A stretch of 64,000 nucleotides of DNA, taken from the NCBI GenBank assembly GCA_030674185.1, contig JAPXFY010000016.1, positions 40,629,966 to 40,693,965 on the forward strand, in the 5' to 3' direction. The notes below the pieces were generated by a model, which searched no databases, was not told the DNA's origin, and saw only the letters and a program-made list of their open reading frames with translations. Source of the DNA: Monoplex corrugatus. Lineage: Eukaryota; Mollusca; Gastropoda; Littorinimorpha; Ranellidae. The position numbers and the translations under genes are program-made. How positions within the stretch are numbered: the stretch's first letter is position 1; each line of letters opens with the position of its first letter. Positions 1-11,344 of this stretch are shown here, piece by piece.

Positions 1-17
1 GCCTGTGAAACATGAAG

Positions 18-517
18 CTATCTATCACCTAGTGATTGCTGCTTTAACCTTGTCGGTGTGACGTAGACTACTGTTGTGGCCGATGGCTGTACATTGATCT
101 CACATGACACCTGGTGCGTAACAACTCGCATTTGGTTGTCTTCATGACTCGTGATCAGGATATCTACTGCTGGATCACTTTCCCCTGATACTTCCAGCAC
201 TTCTCTCTTATCTTCTTGAAGAGCACAGGAGACCACCAGCACAGAGGTCTAGAAGGCCACGTGCACCATCATCGAAATACACCTTTGCTGACTGCTCTGT
301 TTTCTGTATGTCTAAACGACTCCGGATTAACAGAACATAGCATGAAAGCTGATGATGGGTCACGGTGTCCAGAGTCGTCTTCCACAGGCCACTCAGCGGG
401 CCGATAACTGTAACCTAGAGAAAGAATTTGGGTAATCAGACATATCAGGACCAGAAGTGGGGTCATACTGTCAGAAATACATGTAAAAAGGCTACCATCA
501 GAAACGTTGATACACAA
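18..517 (-). CDS. Possible secreted-protein exons (unassigned)
   Basis: On the minus strand an open stretch ends at 269 and contains MTPLLVLICLITQILSLGYS, a good signal-peptide pattern (hydrophobic core, small residues at the end), followed by YRPAEWPVEDDSGHRDPSS. A second open stretch at 18-242 in another frame contains EVLEVSGESDPAVDILITSH and ends in TGA/TAG-type stop. A 68-nt GT..AG segment between them would join them in phase, but that is very short for an intron of this genome. I do not recognise the protein. It may be a real small secreted gene, a fragment of one, or chance. No promoter or polyadenylation signal was identified. Confidence 0.25.
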
Positions 518-519
518 GC

Positions 520-1016
520 AGAAAAGTTTTTTGTTTTTTTGTTTGTTGTTGTTGTTTTTTTGAACGATGATCTTTAATGAAAATCTTCAGTATGTTGATT
601 TAATGAATGCATTCTGTTGCTTTTAAAGGGCTTGTCCTTGTGTTTCATTTTCATACTAACTCGTGGCTCAATCTATGCGATATATCGGATAAACTGGACC
701 ACTATAAACAGAAACGAAAAGTCGATTTGCTCCAAATTGATTGATAAAGATCGTTCTGTTATCCCACATAAAAATCTAGTCTTTCTGATACCTAACATTT
801 TTCATACCTAATGCCCAGTGAAGAAAATGATCAAACTTCTAAAGAGGGACAACTGATTCTGATTTCTCCTGAGTGATATTTCTCAGAATCTTCATTTTGT
901 TTCATCGTCTGTACAATTCTGTTAATAGAAATAAAGATCACAGAAGACATAATCTCTTAGTTGGAACTGACTGTAAATGTTATACAACGTGCCACTGATA
1001 TGTACTAACTAATCGG

Positions 1017-1020
<4 letters not shown>
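520..1020. other. AT-rich intergenic sequence
   Basis: I see no supported gene here. There is a T/G-rich run near 525-560 and otherwise unremarkable AT-rich sequence. Confidence 0.5.
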
Positions 1021-1069
<49 letters not shown>

Positions 1070-1076
1070 GCACGCG

Positions 1077-1112
<36 letters not shown>
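1021..1112. repeat. CA/TG microsatellite with a CG core
   Basis: An array of CA repeats is interrupted by an alternating CG tract (gcgcgcgcgc) near 1073-1084. This is a purine-pyrimidine alternating run able to adopt Z-DNA in principle. Confidence 0.95.
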
Positions 1113-1116
<4 letters not shown>

Positions 1117-1336
1117 AATAATCAGTTGTCCCAATTAAGTGTCCAGCAAAATGACCAGTCCATAACAGAAAGATACTGACATGGTAATTACTACATGACA
1201 TGAAAATACAGTTATGGTAATATTTTTGAAGGTACACTCTTTTTATTCCATTACTCATAACCATACATTAAAAAAATGAATCAAACGACTGCCAGCGTTG
1301 AAGGATACACGAACCAGAAACACGAAAATAGAATGA

Positions 1337-3476
1337 AAACGTGTATTTGACACTGTAGACACAAAACAAACGTGTATTTGACACTGTAGACACAAAACAA
1401 ACGTGTATTTGACACTGTAGACACAAAACAAACGTGTATTTGATACTGAAGACACAAAACAAACGTGTATTTGATACAGTAGACACAAAACAAACGTGTA
1501 TTTGATACTGTAGACACAACACAAACGTGTATTTGATACAGTAGACACAAAACAAACGTGTATTTGATACTGTAGACACAACACAAACGTGTATTTGATA
1601 CTGTAGACACAAAACAAACATGTATTTGATACTGTAGACACAAAACAAACATGTATTTGATACAGTAGACACAAAACAAACGTGTATTTGATACTGTAGA
1701 CACAACACAAACGTGTATTTGATACTGTAGACACAAAACAAACGTGTATTTGATACTGTAGACACAAAACAAACGTGTATTTGATACTGTAGACACAACA
1801 CAAACGTGTATTTGATACAGTAGACACAACACAAACGTGTATTTGATACAGTAGACACAAAACAAACGTGTATTTGATACTGAAGACACAAAACAAAACG
1901 TGTATTTGACACTGTAGACACAAAACAAACGTGTATTTGATACTGTAGACACAAAACAAACGTGTATTTGACACTGTAGACACAAAACAAACGTGTATTT
2001 GATACAGTAGACACAAAACAAACGTGTATTTGACACTGTAGACACAAAACAAACGTGTATTTGATACTGTACACACAAAACAAACGTGTATTTGATACTG
2101 TAGACACAAAACACACGTGTATTTGACACTGTAGACACAAAACAAACGTGTATTTGATACTGTAGACACAAAACAAACGTGTATTTGACACTGTAGACAC
2201 AACACAAACGTGTATTTGACACTGTAGACACAAAACAAACGTGTATTTGATACTGTAGACACAAAACAAACGTGTATTTGATACTGTAGACACAAAACAA
2301 ACGTGTATTTGATACTGTAGACACAACACAAACGTGTATTTGATACTGTAGACACAAAACAAACGTGTATTTGATACTGTAGACACAAAACAAACGTGTA
2401 TTTGACACTGTAGACACAAAACACACGTGTATTTGATACTGTAGACACAAAACAAACGTGTATTTGATACTGTAGACACAACACAAACGTGTATTTGACA
2501 CTGGAGACACAAAACAAACGTGTATTTGATACTGTAGACACAAAACACACGTGTATTTGATACTGTAGACACAAAACAAACGTGTATTTGACACTGTAGA
2601 CACAAAACAAACGTGTATTTGACACTGTAGACACAACACAAACGTGTATTTGATACAGTAGATACAAAACAAACGTGTATTTGATACTGTAGACACAAAA
2701 CAAACGTGTATTTGATACTGTAGACACAAAACAAACGTGTATTTGATACTGTAGACACAAAACAAACGTGTATTTGATACAGTAGACACAAAACAAACGT
2801 GTATTTGACACTGTAGACACAAAACAAACGTGTATTTGACACTGTAGACACAAAACAAACGTGTATTTGACACTGTAGACACAAAACAAACGTGTATTTG
2901 ACACTGTAGACACAAAACACACGTGTATTTGATACAGTAGACACAAAACACACGTGTATTTGATACTGAAGACACAAAACAAACGTGTATTTGATACTGT
3001 AGACACAAAACAAACGTGTATTTGATACTGTAGACACAAAACAAACGTGTATTTGACACTGTAGACACAAAACACATGTGTATTTGATACTGAAGACACA
3101 AAACAAACGTGTATTTGATACTGTAGACACAAAACAAACGTGTATTTGATACTGTAGACACAAAACAAACGTGTATTTGACACTGTAGACACAAAACAAA
3201 CGTGTATTTGATACAGTAGACACAAAACACACGTGTATTTGATACTGTAGACACAACACAAACGTGTATTTGATACTGTAGACACAAAACACACGTGTAT
3301 TTATACTGTAGACACAACACAAACGTGTATTTGATACAGTAGACACAAAACACACGTGTATTTGATACAGTAGACACAAAACACACGTGTATTTGATACT
3401 GTAGACACAAAACAAACGTGTATTTGATACTGTAGACACAAAACAAACGTGTATTTGATACTGTAGACACAAAACA
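1337..3476. repeat. 31-bp satellite, about 69 copies
   Basis: A 31-bp unit (core GTGTATTTGAYACTGTAGAC on the plus strand, then ACAAAACAAAC) is repeated head to tail for about 2.1 kb. Variants are point changes only: GATACT, GACACT, GATACAG, and ACAAAACACAC or ACAACACAAAC. Because 31 is one more than a multiple of three and no frame of the unit holds a stop on the minus strand, all three minus frames stay open for about 700 codons; these are artefacts, not genes. The right edge runs directly into an interspersed element at 3470-3545. Confidence 0.97.
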
Positions 3477-3545
3477 AGACAGGCGCAAATTTTCGTTATC
3501 TGGCCTTTGTCAAGCGTACACAAAAGGCAACAAACAATAAATACA
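3468..3545 (-). repeat. Interspersed element family I copy (next to satellite)
   Basis: On the minus strand this copy reads GTACGCTTGACAAAGGCCAG, then a diverged AACGAAAATTTGCGCCTGTC and TTGTTTTG. The same core recurs at about 3895-4025, 7046-7112, 26265-26330, 33905-33965, 43910-43990, 57358-57420, 57585-57675, 58080-58145, 58155-58225, 58255-58330 and, more weakly, 58360-58445 and 58660-58740. The family is unnamed to me. This copy opens straight into the 31-bp array. Confidence 0.75.
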
Positions 3546-3549
3546 TACA

Positions 3550-4970
3550 CAAAACTAACGGGTTAAAAAACAATAACAACTAAACTGCCCTGATGTTCCG
3601 TTGAACAGGAGAAAAAGACTGATATGAAATGATAAAGTCTTTATGAATTGTGGTCACTGGGAAGTATGGGAGACAAAAGCCATGTCTTGGGTGAAGTGAA
3701 ATGAATTTTACAACGAAGAAGCGGTTGTGCCATATTATTGGTGTTTTATCCTGAGGAGGGTTTAAGGCCAAAGTGTTGGAACTGAATAAACTATATAATG
3801 CACTTGTTCAATGTTCTTTCTTGAGTGGGTGGGCGTAGCTTTCATAATGATAAAGTTTTTTACGATTTTATTTTTGTCATTTTTTTCCTGCTTTGTAAAA
3901 CATCAGAGAAGACTTCCGTTGTTTGTTTGTTTGTTTCCTCTAAGCTATGTCAAATTTTCCTTTGTCTTTTGTGCACAGTTGACAACAGCCAGTTGGACGA
4001 AAACTTGTCCCTGTCTTGTGTATTAAATATCGGCCTACTTTCTCATACAGTCATCTTTTAGACTTTTAAGTCAAAAGGAAATGGAGGGAAAAAGGAAAAA
4101 GAAAAAAATTGGGAGGGGGGGTCAAGGACAAACAACTCATTGTTCCTAGTATAAAGACATCGCTATTGTGAAATAATACACATTTTGTTCCTTTTCTTTC
4201 TTTCTTTCTTTCTAAGTGTGTGTGCATGTTTGTATAGGTCGGTTGATATGTTTGTTGATGTTTAGATAAATAAATCTATTTGTATACTTTAGCATTTCAA
4301 AATATATACGCGAAATGTGTATTCTTGCAGAAAATTCTCACCACTAATTCCGGAAAACATAAAATCGATTCCCGAGACGTTTCAGAAAAGTAAACGGCAC
4401 CATCCCCACTTAGACTACTTAGATTCTAAACCAAAAGTTTAAATTGATTAAACCAAGAACCTGTATATTGTACAGTTATGTAAATTTGCATAACATAAAG
4501 CAGATCTACTACTCCAGGCGTATCAATAATAAAAGCAGATCTATCAATATGAAATTCGTACAAACAGAAAACACCAAAATCGCTCTTGCACCTTTTCCTG
4601 CCAGCTTATATTTTGTCGTCTGAGTTTAGTTTTCTGTTTCAAGTTCAAGGACGCTGACATATAGGCCTACTTGCCTAACATCTTGTCATTTTCAAAATCT
4701 ATAAATCCAACTTTAATTCACGTGTTAAAACAGTAAGTGGCTATTGTTAAATATTAAATACATTATCATTTTGATCATGAATATCGAGACCAACGATTTA
4801 GATCTAACTGTACGACAAACTGTGTCAGAATAATCAATTGTGTCAGAATAATCAACGTGTTGATTGTGGAACTAAACAACAAAAACACAACAACAGCAAA
4901 ACTGTTACACAGATCGAGGTTAACAAGATCTAAACAGCGGCATAACAGTAGGCCTACGTCTTTTTACTAC
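3550..4970. other. AT-rich sequence without a recognisable gene
   Basis: The stretch holds one diverged copy of interspersed family I (3895-4025, plus strand), an A/G-rich tract near 4075-4125 and a short TTCT run near 4192-4214. No other coding or RNA feature is supported. Confidence 0.5.
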
Positions 4971-4971
4971 A

Positions 4972-5110
4972 GTGATACTACAATCCTACAGCTGCCCTAC
5001 GTGTGGATGAGCCTTCCTGGTCCGGATTGGCCTCACTAGCCACCTCCTGACCCATAATCGCCAATCCCCCAGTCAAAATTGAAGTCGTGGTCTTCTTCGA
5101 CAACTAAGGA
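4972..5110 (+). pseudogene. Remnant of a LINE C-terminal C2H2 zinc finger
   Basis: One frame reads SYSCPTCG, a stop, AFLVRIGLTSHLLTHNRQ. Spacing is C-x2-C-x12-H-x3-H with RIGLxSHLxTH, the pattern found near the C-terminus of many animal non-LTR retrotransposon proteins. The in-frame TGA (5008-5010) and a later stop mark it as dead. Nothing else of the element is recognisable around it. Confidence 0.55.
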
Positions 5111-5417
5111 CGAACAACAACAGACAAAACTACAGTGTAATGTGAATTCAATGAACGATGACGATACACACATTCATTCGTTTTGTTTTCTTTAACTTAT
5201 TTGTTTTTGTTGTTGTGTTGTCGTTGTTGTTGTGCTGCTGCTGCCGTTGTTGTTTTCGTGCTGTTTTTTTCTCATACATTCATTGTTCGTTTGTGAATGC
5301 ATAATCTAAGAATAAAGTCATGCTTATTCAAAGTTCATTTGACTGATTGTATTCTCAAGTTTTTCTTTTTCTTTTCGTAATAGTTTTCGGCTGATATTTG
5401 AAAAAAATAGGAAAAAT

Positions 5418-5459
5418 GAACACACACACACACACACACAACACACACACACACACACA

Positions 5460-5490
<31 letters not shown>

Positions 5491-5500
5491 CTCAAACACA

Positions 5501-5563
<63 letters not shown>

Positions 5564-5690
5564 GAGAGAGAGAGACACACACACACACACAGACACAACA
5601 CAGACAGACAGACAGAAGACGGGAGAGAAAGAAACACAGAGAGACAGACAGGCAGACAGAGAGACAGACAGACAGACAGAGAGGAGGAGG
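5418..5690. repeat. CA microsatellite grading into AGAC/GA repeats
   Basis: Long CA arrays are broken by single-base interruptions, followed by an AGAGAG block and a GACA/GACAGACA block. The open frames across it are low-complexity artefacts. Confidence 0.95.
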
Positions 5691-6262
5691 GGAAGAAGAA
5701 GAAGACAAGAAAGACAGTAAAATGAAAATCTGCAATACTATTGATACTTCTTGCGAATATGTTTGATCACATAACCCTAGCTGTAATCCTTTATATTAAT
5801 CTAAATTAATGAAAAATGAAATTAAATGGAAGAAACAGAGATATATGAAGTACTTTATCATAATTGCTTCCTCATCAGCTTGTTGGTAGTGGTGATTTCT
5901 TGTTATCATCATTTAACTAGATTGTTGTTGTCCATTTCATTTTCTCTTCTTCTTCTCCTTCTTCCTCTTCTACTTGTTGTTGTTGATGTTGCTGCTGTTG
6001 CTGATGCTATTATAACAGTTGGTGTACCTTTCTGTTGTATTTTGTTCTAATTGTTTTGCCTCTTTTCCTGTCTTTTCCTCTATTTGTCTGTGGCAACAAT
6101 TCACGCATCAACAGCGCATTCTCCAACTAGATTTATCCCACTTAGATCAATCCGTTTTCAGAAAGGTACAGTCATACGTAGGGGGGGGGGGGGAGGGGCT
6201 TGGTTTACAAGACAGTGGTTACGATAAGGTAAAGGCACATATTGTCCCACAACCTTAAAGTT

Positions 6263-6530
6263 ATACGGGAGTGAAGTGGTAGAGGTCTCAACTTCTCTTC
6301 AGGGCCAGCATTATGAGGGTGGAGCCCATCTTTCATTTTCTACTACTTTTCCTTCCCGAAGTTTCGAGAAATTCAGGTACCCCTTCCCAGCTGGGTAGAT
6401 TTGAGGTCCCATACGGTTTTGCTTCAGCGAGATTCGAACCCGTACAGCAAACCTATGATGCAGTCAGACTGGAAAGCGAGTGATCTAGCGCTATTCCAAC
6501 AGGACCTCATAGTACCGGTACTCGGTTCTA
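6263..6530 (-). mobile_element. tRNA-derived SINE remnant
   Basis: On the minus strand the sequence contains GGGTTCGAATC (6431-6441, reverse complement), a good match to the tRNA B box. Upstream of it is a short region that can act as an A-box half (reverse complement of 6480-6525), and a unique body follows. This is SINE-like. Internal coordinates are approximate. Confidence 0.5.
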
Positions 6531-6539
6531 AAGGCCAGG

Positions 6540-6860
6540 CTTAAGCATGACTGAATGTAGTTGGCATGTGGTGTTATTGGAGTTATTTCAAAAGGGATTC
6601 ACAGTGCTCGGACAACTCTTATGCGCTCCACCCAAAATCTGCCCATAATTATCTGACACATTTCCTTAGCCTGCACAAAAGCCCTATGCGCTGGCAAGGT
6701 CTTGAAACGGGGAAACGGGAAAGGGGACCTATTAAACACAAAGCTGACACCACCAGAACCATGGAAACAGTAATTAACTAAGATGGGGCACCGAACAGAC
6801 CAGATTTTATAGTTGCGGGCTGGAATTGAACTCGAGAGTCTATGGCTCTGCCAACAAGCC
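6540..6860 (-). mobile_element. SINE-like family B copy
   Basis: The segment matches 59540-59850 in the same orientation and 48640-48790 and 48900-49170 in the opposite one. Shared blocks are GCTGACACCACCAGAA, then ATGGAAACA and CGAACAGRCCAG, plus a block around TATGCSCTGGCAAGGTCTT. Repetition at four places supports a dispersed family of about 300 bp. Confidence 0.65.
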
Positions 6861-7045
6861 CACGTAAAAAAATAGTCACATGGGTGTGTGACCTGCAGGC
6901 TGATGTCAGCTGGAACACACCACCTGAACGTGGATAACTGATATGAAATCTCATCATAATTATCAGTTTCTCCTGCTCAACGAAATAACAGGAAAGTTTG
7001 GTGTTTGTCCACTGATTTTTGTATTAGTTTGTCTTTTACTTGATA

Positions 7046-7112
7046 TTTGTTGTTTTACGTTTGCACGTGACAAAGGCTAGTTGGTCAAAACTTTTGAGTC
7101 TGTCCTGTCTTG
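7046..7112 (+). repeat. Interspersed family I copy
   Basis: The sequence reads GTGACAAAGGCTAGTTGGTC, then AAAACTTTTGAGTCTGTCCT and GTCTTGTTG. It is immediately followed by a TG/CG repeat (about 7113-7185), the same association with simple repeats seen at other copies. Confidence 0.6.
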
Positions 7113-7466
7113 TTGTGTGTATGTGAGTGTGTATGTGTGTGTGCGTGCGCGCGCGCGCGCGCGCGCGTGTGTGTGTGTGTCGCACGCACGCAGGTCTTTG
7201 TATGTGTGAGTATGTGGTAAGACAATAGTAATTAAGCCGAAGTTGTATGCTGGACTTGCTTAATTCAGTAACCAAGCATTCACACTCTACTTTCATGTTT
7301 TTGACTTTAATTCAACTTTGGCAGGAGTCGAAGAGAGGATTGGAAACAGAATGTATTTTAGCCGGTTGAAGAATGGTAAGGTTTTATTTTTTATACTGCG
7401 ACAGTCAGCCAACCTGTATGCTTCCTATATTCTGGACAGTTGTCCATGAATTTGTCAGAAACCACT

Positions 7467-9437
7467 CATCATCATCATCATCAGGTGCCCTGCCGCATGG
7501 CGTTGGCGAGCATGGACTTCCATCTGTCTCTATCTCTCGTTGCCCCTAGCATCTCCCTCACCCTCCTCGTCCCCAGCCACTCTGCAAGTCCGTCCAGCAT
7601 TTTCTCCCTGGGTCTGCCCGGTGCTCTCTTTCCCTCCAGCTTTCCCGTTGTGACCAGGTGATCCAAATCCCCTTTCCTCATAGAATGGCCCACAAATGTT
7701 GCCTGTCTTTTCCTAATCTTCCTTATGAGTGATCTACTTGTGTCTGCCTCCATCAAGACTGTCTCGTTTGTTTTCTTTGCTGTCCATGGAACTCTCAACA
7801 TTCTTCTTAGAAACCACATCTCGGCTGCCTCAATCTTGTTCTGGCTTTGTTTGTTGACTGTCCATGCCTCGCATCCGTACAACAGTATTGGTTCTATTTA
7901 ACATTCAAGAACTCTCTTCCTGATGTTCATTGACAGGCATTTGTTGGTAAGAATGCTTGTCATCTTCTTGAATGCTGTTTTGGCTTGGCCGATTCTGCCG
8001 GCTATTTCTGATGTGCATCTGCCGTCTGATGAAATGATCGTTCCCAGGTATTTGAATTTATCAACCTGTGTCAAGGTTGTGCCATTTGCTGTTATTTTGC
8101 ATGAGAGGATTTCATGTTTTTTACTGATCACCATGACTTCAGTCTTCCTGTTGTTTAGTTCCAACCCCTTACCTTTGCTTTCTATTTCTAGTATATTCAC
8201 AAGGTTTTGTAGGTCTCTTTCATTTTCTGCAATTAGCACGGTGTCATATGCGCATCGAATGTTGTTTATCATTTTCCCTCCAACCTTTAATCCAGGGTTT
8301 TCTTCTAGGTTTCTCATGATGTTTTCGCTGTAAAGTGAAAACAGATCTGGTGACAAAACACAACCCTGTCTGACTCTTCTTTTGATATTTTGGAAAGAGC
8401 TTACATTGTTTTCTATTCTCATTGCAGCTGTTTGTTCCCAGTACATATTTCTGATTATTCGTAGATCTTTTCCATCAACATTGAGTCTCTCCAGTTGGCT
8501 GATCAGTTCATCATGTCTTACCCGATCGAAAGCCTTGGTGTAGTCAACAAAGCATAAATACAAATCCTTATTCATCTCATTTGACCTCTCTATGATAGTT
8601 CTTAGGATGTATATGGCATTAATAGTTCCTTTCCCTTCTACAAATTCACACTGTTTTTCTGCTATTTCTCTTTTGATTCTATTCCTTGTCCTCATCATGA
8701 TTATTCTTAGTAGGAGTTTTGTTACATGACTTATCAAACTGATTGTGTGATGGAGTTCGCATTCTAGCCCCTGTCTGCTTTGGAAGTGCAATGAAAATTG
8801 ATTTTGACATATCTTTGGGGATTTTTCCAGTGTCGTAAATTTCATTTAGGAGGACTGTTATTTTTTCTATGCCAAATTCCTCCAGGGCTTCAATCATCTC
8901 TGTAGTAATGTTCTCTGGTCCTGGGGCTTTTCCCGTTTTAATCTTTTTCAGTGCCGCTCTAACGTCGTCTTTCATTATGGGTGGTCCTTCAAAGTTCTTT
9001 TTTATAATGTGTTCTTCGTTTCTGTCATCCTCAAAAAGGTCTTTAATGTACTCTCCCCATCTGTCTAATATTTTGTCTTTTTCCATGATAAGCGTGCTAT
9101 CTTTCGATTTCAAGCAACCAGTTGATGTGCATGTATTTTTTCTGTGGACAATTTCTTCAATTCGTCTGTACATACCCTGAGGATCCGTTTTGTATCGGTC
9201 TTCCATTTCTTTGCACTTTGTTTTCAGCCAAGCTTCCTTAACTTCATTACACCTATTCCTGATCTCCTTGTTTATCTTCCTGTAGATCTCCTCATTTCTC
9301 TTTGCCTTCCTCCTTTCCTCCATCAAGCCCAAAATTTCATTAGTCATCTAGTTCTTTTTTGCTTTTCTATCTGCCTTAGGGATTTCCTCACAAGCTTCAT
9401 TTATCGAATTCCTCAACTTTGTCCATTGTTCCTCACT
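7467..9437 (-). mobile_element. 5'-truncated LINE (RTE-like), copy 1, with 13-bp TSD
   Basis: This is a non-LTR retrotransposon reverse-transcriptase region inserted on the minus strand. In reading order it shows QWTKLRNSINEACEEI, the RT entry region TGKAPGPENITTEMIEAL, SIFIALPK, FVDYTKAFDRVRHDEL, VRQGCVLSPDLFSLYSENIM, LKTEVMV-type motifs, YGCEAWTVNK, FLRRMLRVPW and GRPREKMLDGL. It ends in a (GAT)n tail (CATCAT at 7467-7485). The catalytic YADD is altered to AYDT, and frameshifts and stops split the frame, so it is dead. The flanks carry GTCAGAAACCACT at both 7454-7466 and 9438-9450, a perfect target-site duplication. Other copies of the family are at 36160-36424, 44200-44525, 45437-47246 and 60960-61314. 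Confidence 0.88.
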
Positions 9438-9599
9438 GTCAGAAACCACTATCAGCACAAAATCCCGCAGTAGTCAAGACAAGTCAGTGCTAGTAAAACA
9501 AGTGTGATACCGGGAAGTGTTTTTGTTGTTTGTGCAATGAGGATGGGGTGAACTGAGTCAGTTTTCCACAGTTGGAGATATAGCCTACTGACTGAAAAA

Positions 9600-9790
9600 A
9601 AAACTTCATTCTATAGCACACACACCACAACACACACACACAACACACACACACACACACACACACACAACACTACACCACCACTTAGCACTACGTGCAT
9701 GTATACACAAACACACACGTATACACATTACTGCACATATGTGCATGCAGGCACACACACACACACATACATACACACACACAGAGGTAA
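9600..9790. repeat. CA-rich microsatellites
   Basis: Several CA and CATA blocks lie between about 9613 and 9785 with interruptions. Confidence 0.9.
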
Positions 9791-10017
9791 ACTTCTTAGT
9801 TCCGATTACATTTATTTTCCAATATCAACAAAATCAATGAGTAAGTTTTGGCCTTGTGTTCCCTAACCAAGAGTCACATAACAGGCAATAAACCAAATTT
9901 TCATGTGCAGCTCGCACTTGGTGCATGTTAATGACCTCACAGCAACTACAGAGCTGCCTCTGGCAAATTCATGTGGATAAATTCACTCTGATAGGTAAAC
10001 CAAATAGGCCTACATGA

Positions 10018-10130
10018 GACAGAGAGAAAGATAGAGAGAGAGAGAGAAGAGGGGGTGGGGGAGAGAGACAGAGAGAGAGACAGACAGAGAGAGACAGAGA
10101 GAAGAGAGAGAGAGAGACAGAGAGAGAGAG
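10018..10130. repeat. GA/CAGA microsatellite
   Basis: Imperfect AGAG and GACAGA repeats. Open frames on the minus strand rich in L and S are artefacts of this tract. Confidence 0.9.
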
Positions 10131-10743
10131 CAGGAAAAAATATGGGTAGTGCAGTATTAAACCCTGTGGTTTCCTTGGGAAGAGCAACCCACATCACACA
10201 CAAAATATTTCTGTTGCCACAAGAAGAATAAATCTACTCCAATGTAATCTAATCCAAAGCAGCAACAATTATCAAACAAACAAGCAATAGGCTACATCAA
10301 TTAAGCAACATTTCATACAAACACAATTCTGAAAAAAGAATCATCATTCCAACTGCTAACCAATGTATCAATATTCATCATGCTGCAGATCCAAGAACAC
10401 TGGAATCATCCATAGACAACAGCTTTACAAGAGTAAAAACCATACCCCCATTTTAACAATACCACAAATTGTTCTGGGTAAGTTACATTGTTGTGTAAAA
10501 TAAGTCAGCTGTTCTGATAGTATAAATCATTCATGTATTTTGATTATGAAGTAAACACATTTTTGTAAAATGCTTGTTTTCTTAACAGCACAGTTATGTA
10601 CAATTGCTCCACAATTTATCAAAAATAAAATGATGAAATATCACCCTTGCTATTCACCCGTTTGATTTCTGTTGCAACTTTACAAATACGTGAATGATGC
10701 ACACAAGCCCGCATACACTGAAAACAAAACTGTTCAAGGTTAA

Positions 10744-10821
10744 CCTTTTCATCCCCTAACCTTAGCCATAACAGTCCACCAGTTTCCTACAGCAGGTAGA
10801 CAGGGTGAGGGAGTGAAAAGG
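10744..10821. mobile_element. Small palindromic TTAA-flanked MITE
   Basis: TTAA at 10740-10743 and 10822-10825 flanks ends that are inverted copies of each other: CCTTTTCAtCCCCT on the left and, reverse-complemented, CCTTTTCACTCCCT on the right. A related palindromic unit with the same TTAA edges and the phrase CACCAGYTTCCTACAG is at 42465-42564. TTAA duplication is typical of piggyBac-type transposition (inference). Confidence 0.5.
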
Positions 10822-10959
10822 TTAACAATAATGATAAAAGTATAGGGGGTTAAAATGAGATGTGATTTGATTGTTCACCAAAAGGTACAGTATAAGAATG
10901 CGTTTATAGAAAAAGGCAAATTGAAAAGATTAGGAACAGTGACAGGAGTTCAAGTCAAC

Positions 10960-11340
10960 AGAGGCATACGAGTAGGTTCGGAATGGAAATTTATTACGTA
11001 TTCAAGCAGGCATTATGGAATGGGATTTATTACACTACTCAAAAGCTGATGTTATGGAACAGAAATCATTACAATATTCAGAAGCACATGTTGCGCGTTG
11101 GTGAATGGAAATCATTACGCTACTTAAAAGATGCAAATGTTGGTGATTGGAAATTATTATAATACCCAGAAGCAGATGTAATGGAATGTTAATCATTACA
11201 AGACTCATGCAGATAAAATAGAATGGAAGTTAATGCAATACTCGAGCAGATTTTACTAAAAGGACTTTGTTAAATGTGTTATCAAACCGATGATATAGAA
11301 GAAAATTATTAAAATATTCAAGCAGATCTTTGGTCACAGC
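10960..11340. repeat. Degenerate tandem repeat, about 50-bp unit
   Basis: The phrase GGAATGGAAATYATTACRNTA, then a block like TTCAAGCAGATGT, recurs about seven times with heavy divergence. This is an old minisatellite. Confidence 0.65.
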
Positions 11341-11344
11341 CAGT

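Noticed and set aside
1255..3550. Three long minus-strand reading frames (about 680-760 codons)
   Set aside because: All three follow from a stop-free 31-bp tandem unit; the peptides are pure repeats of the same three frames.
7923..8333. Plus-strand frames opposite the LINE copies (also 8869-9473, 46401-46808 and 30307-31194)
   Set aside because: Antisense shadows of reverse-transcriptase coding sequence.
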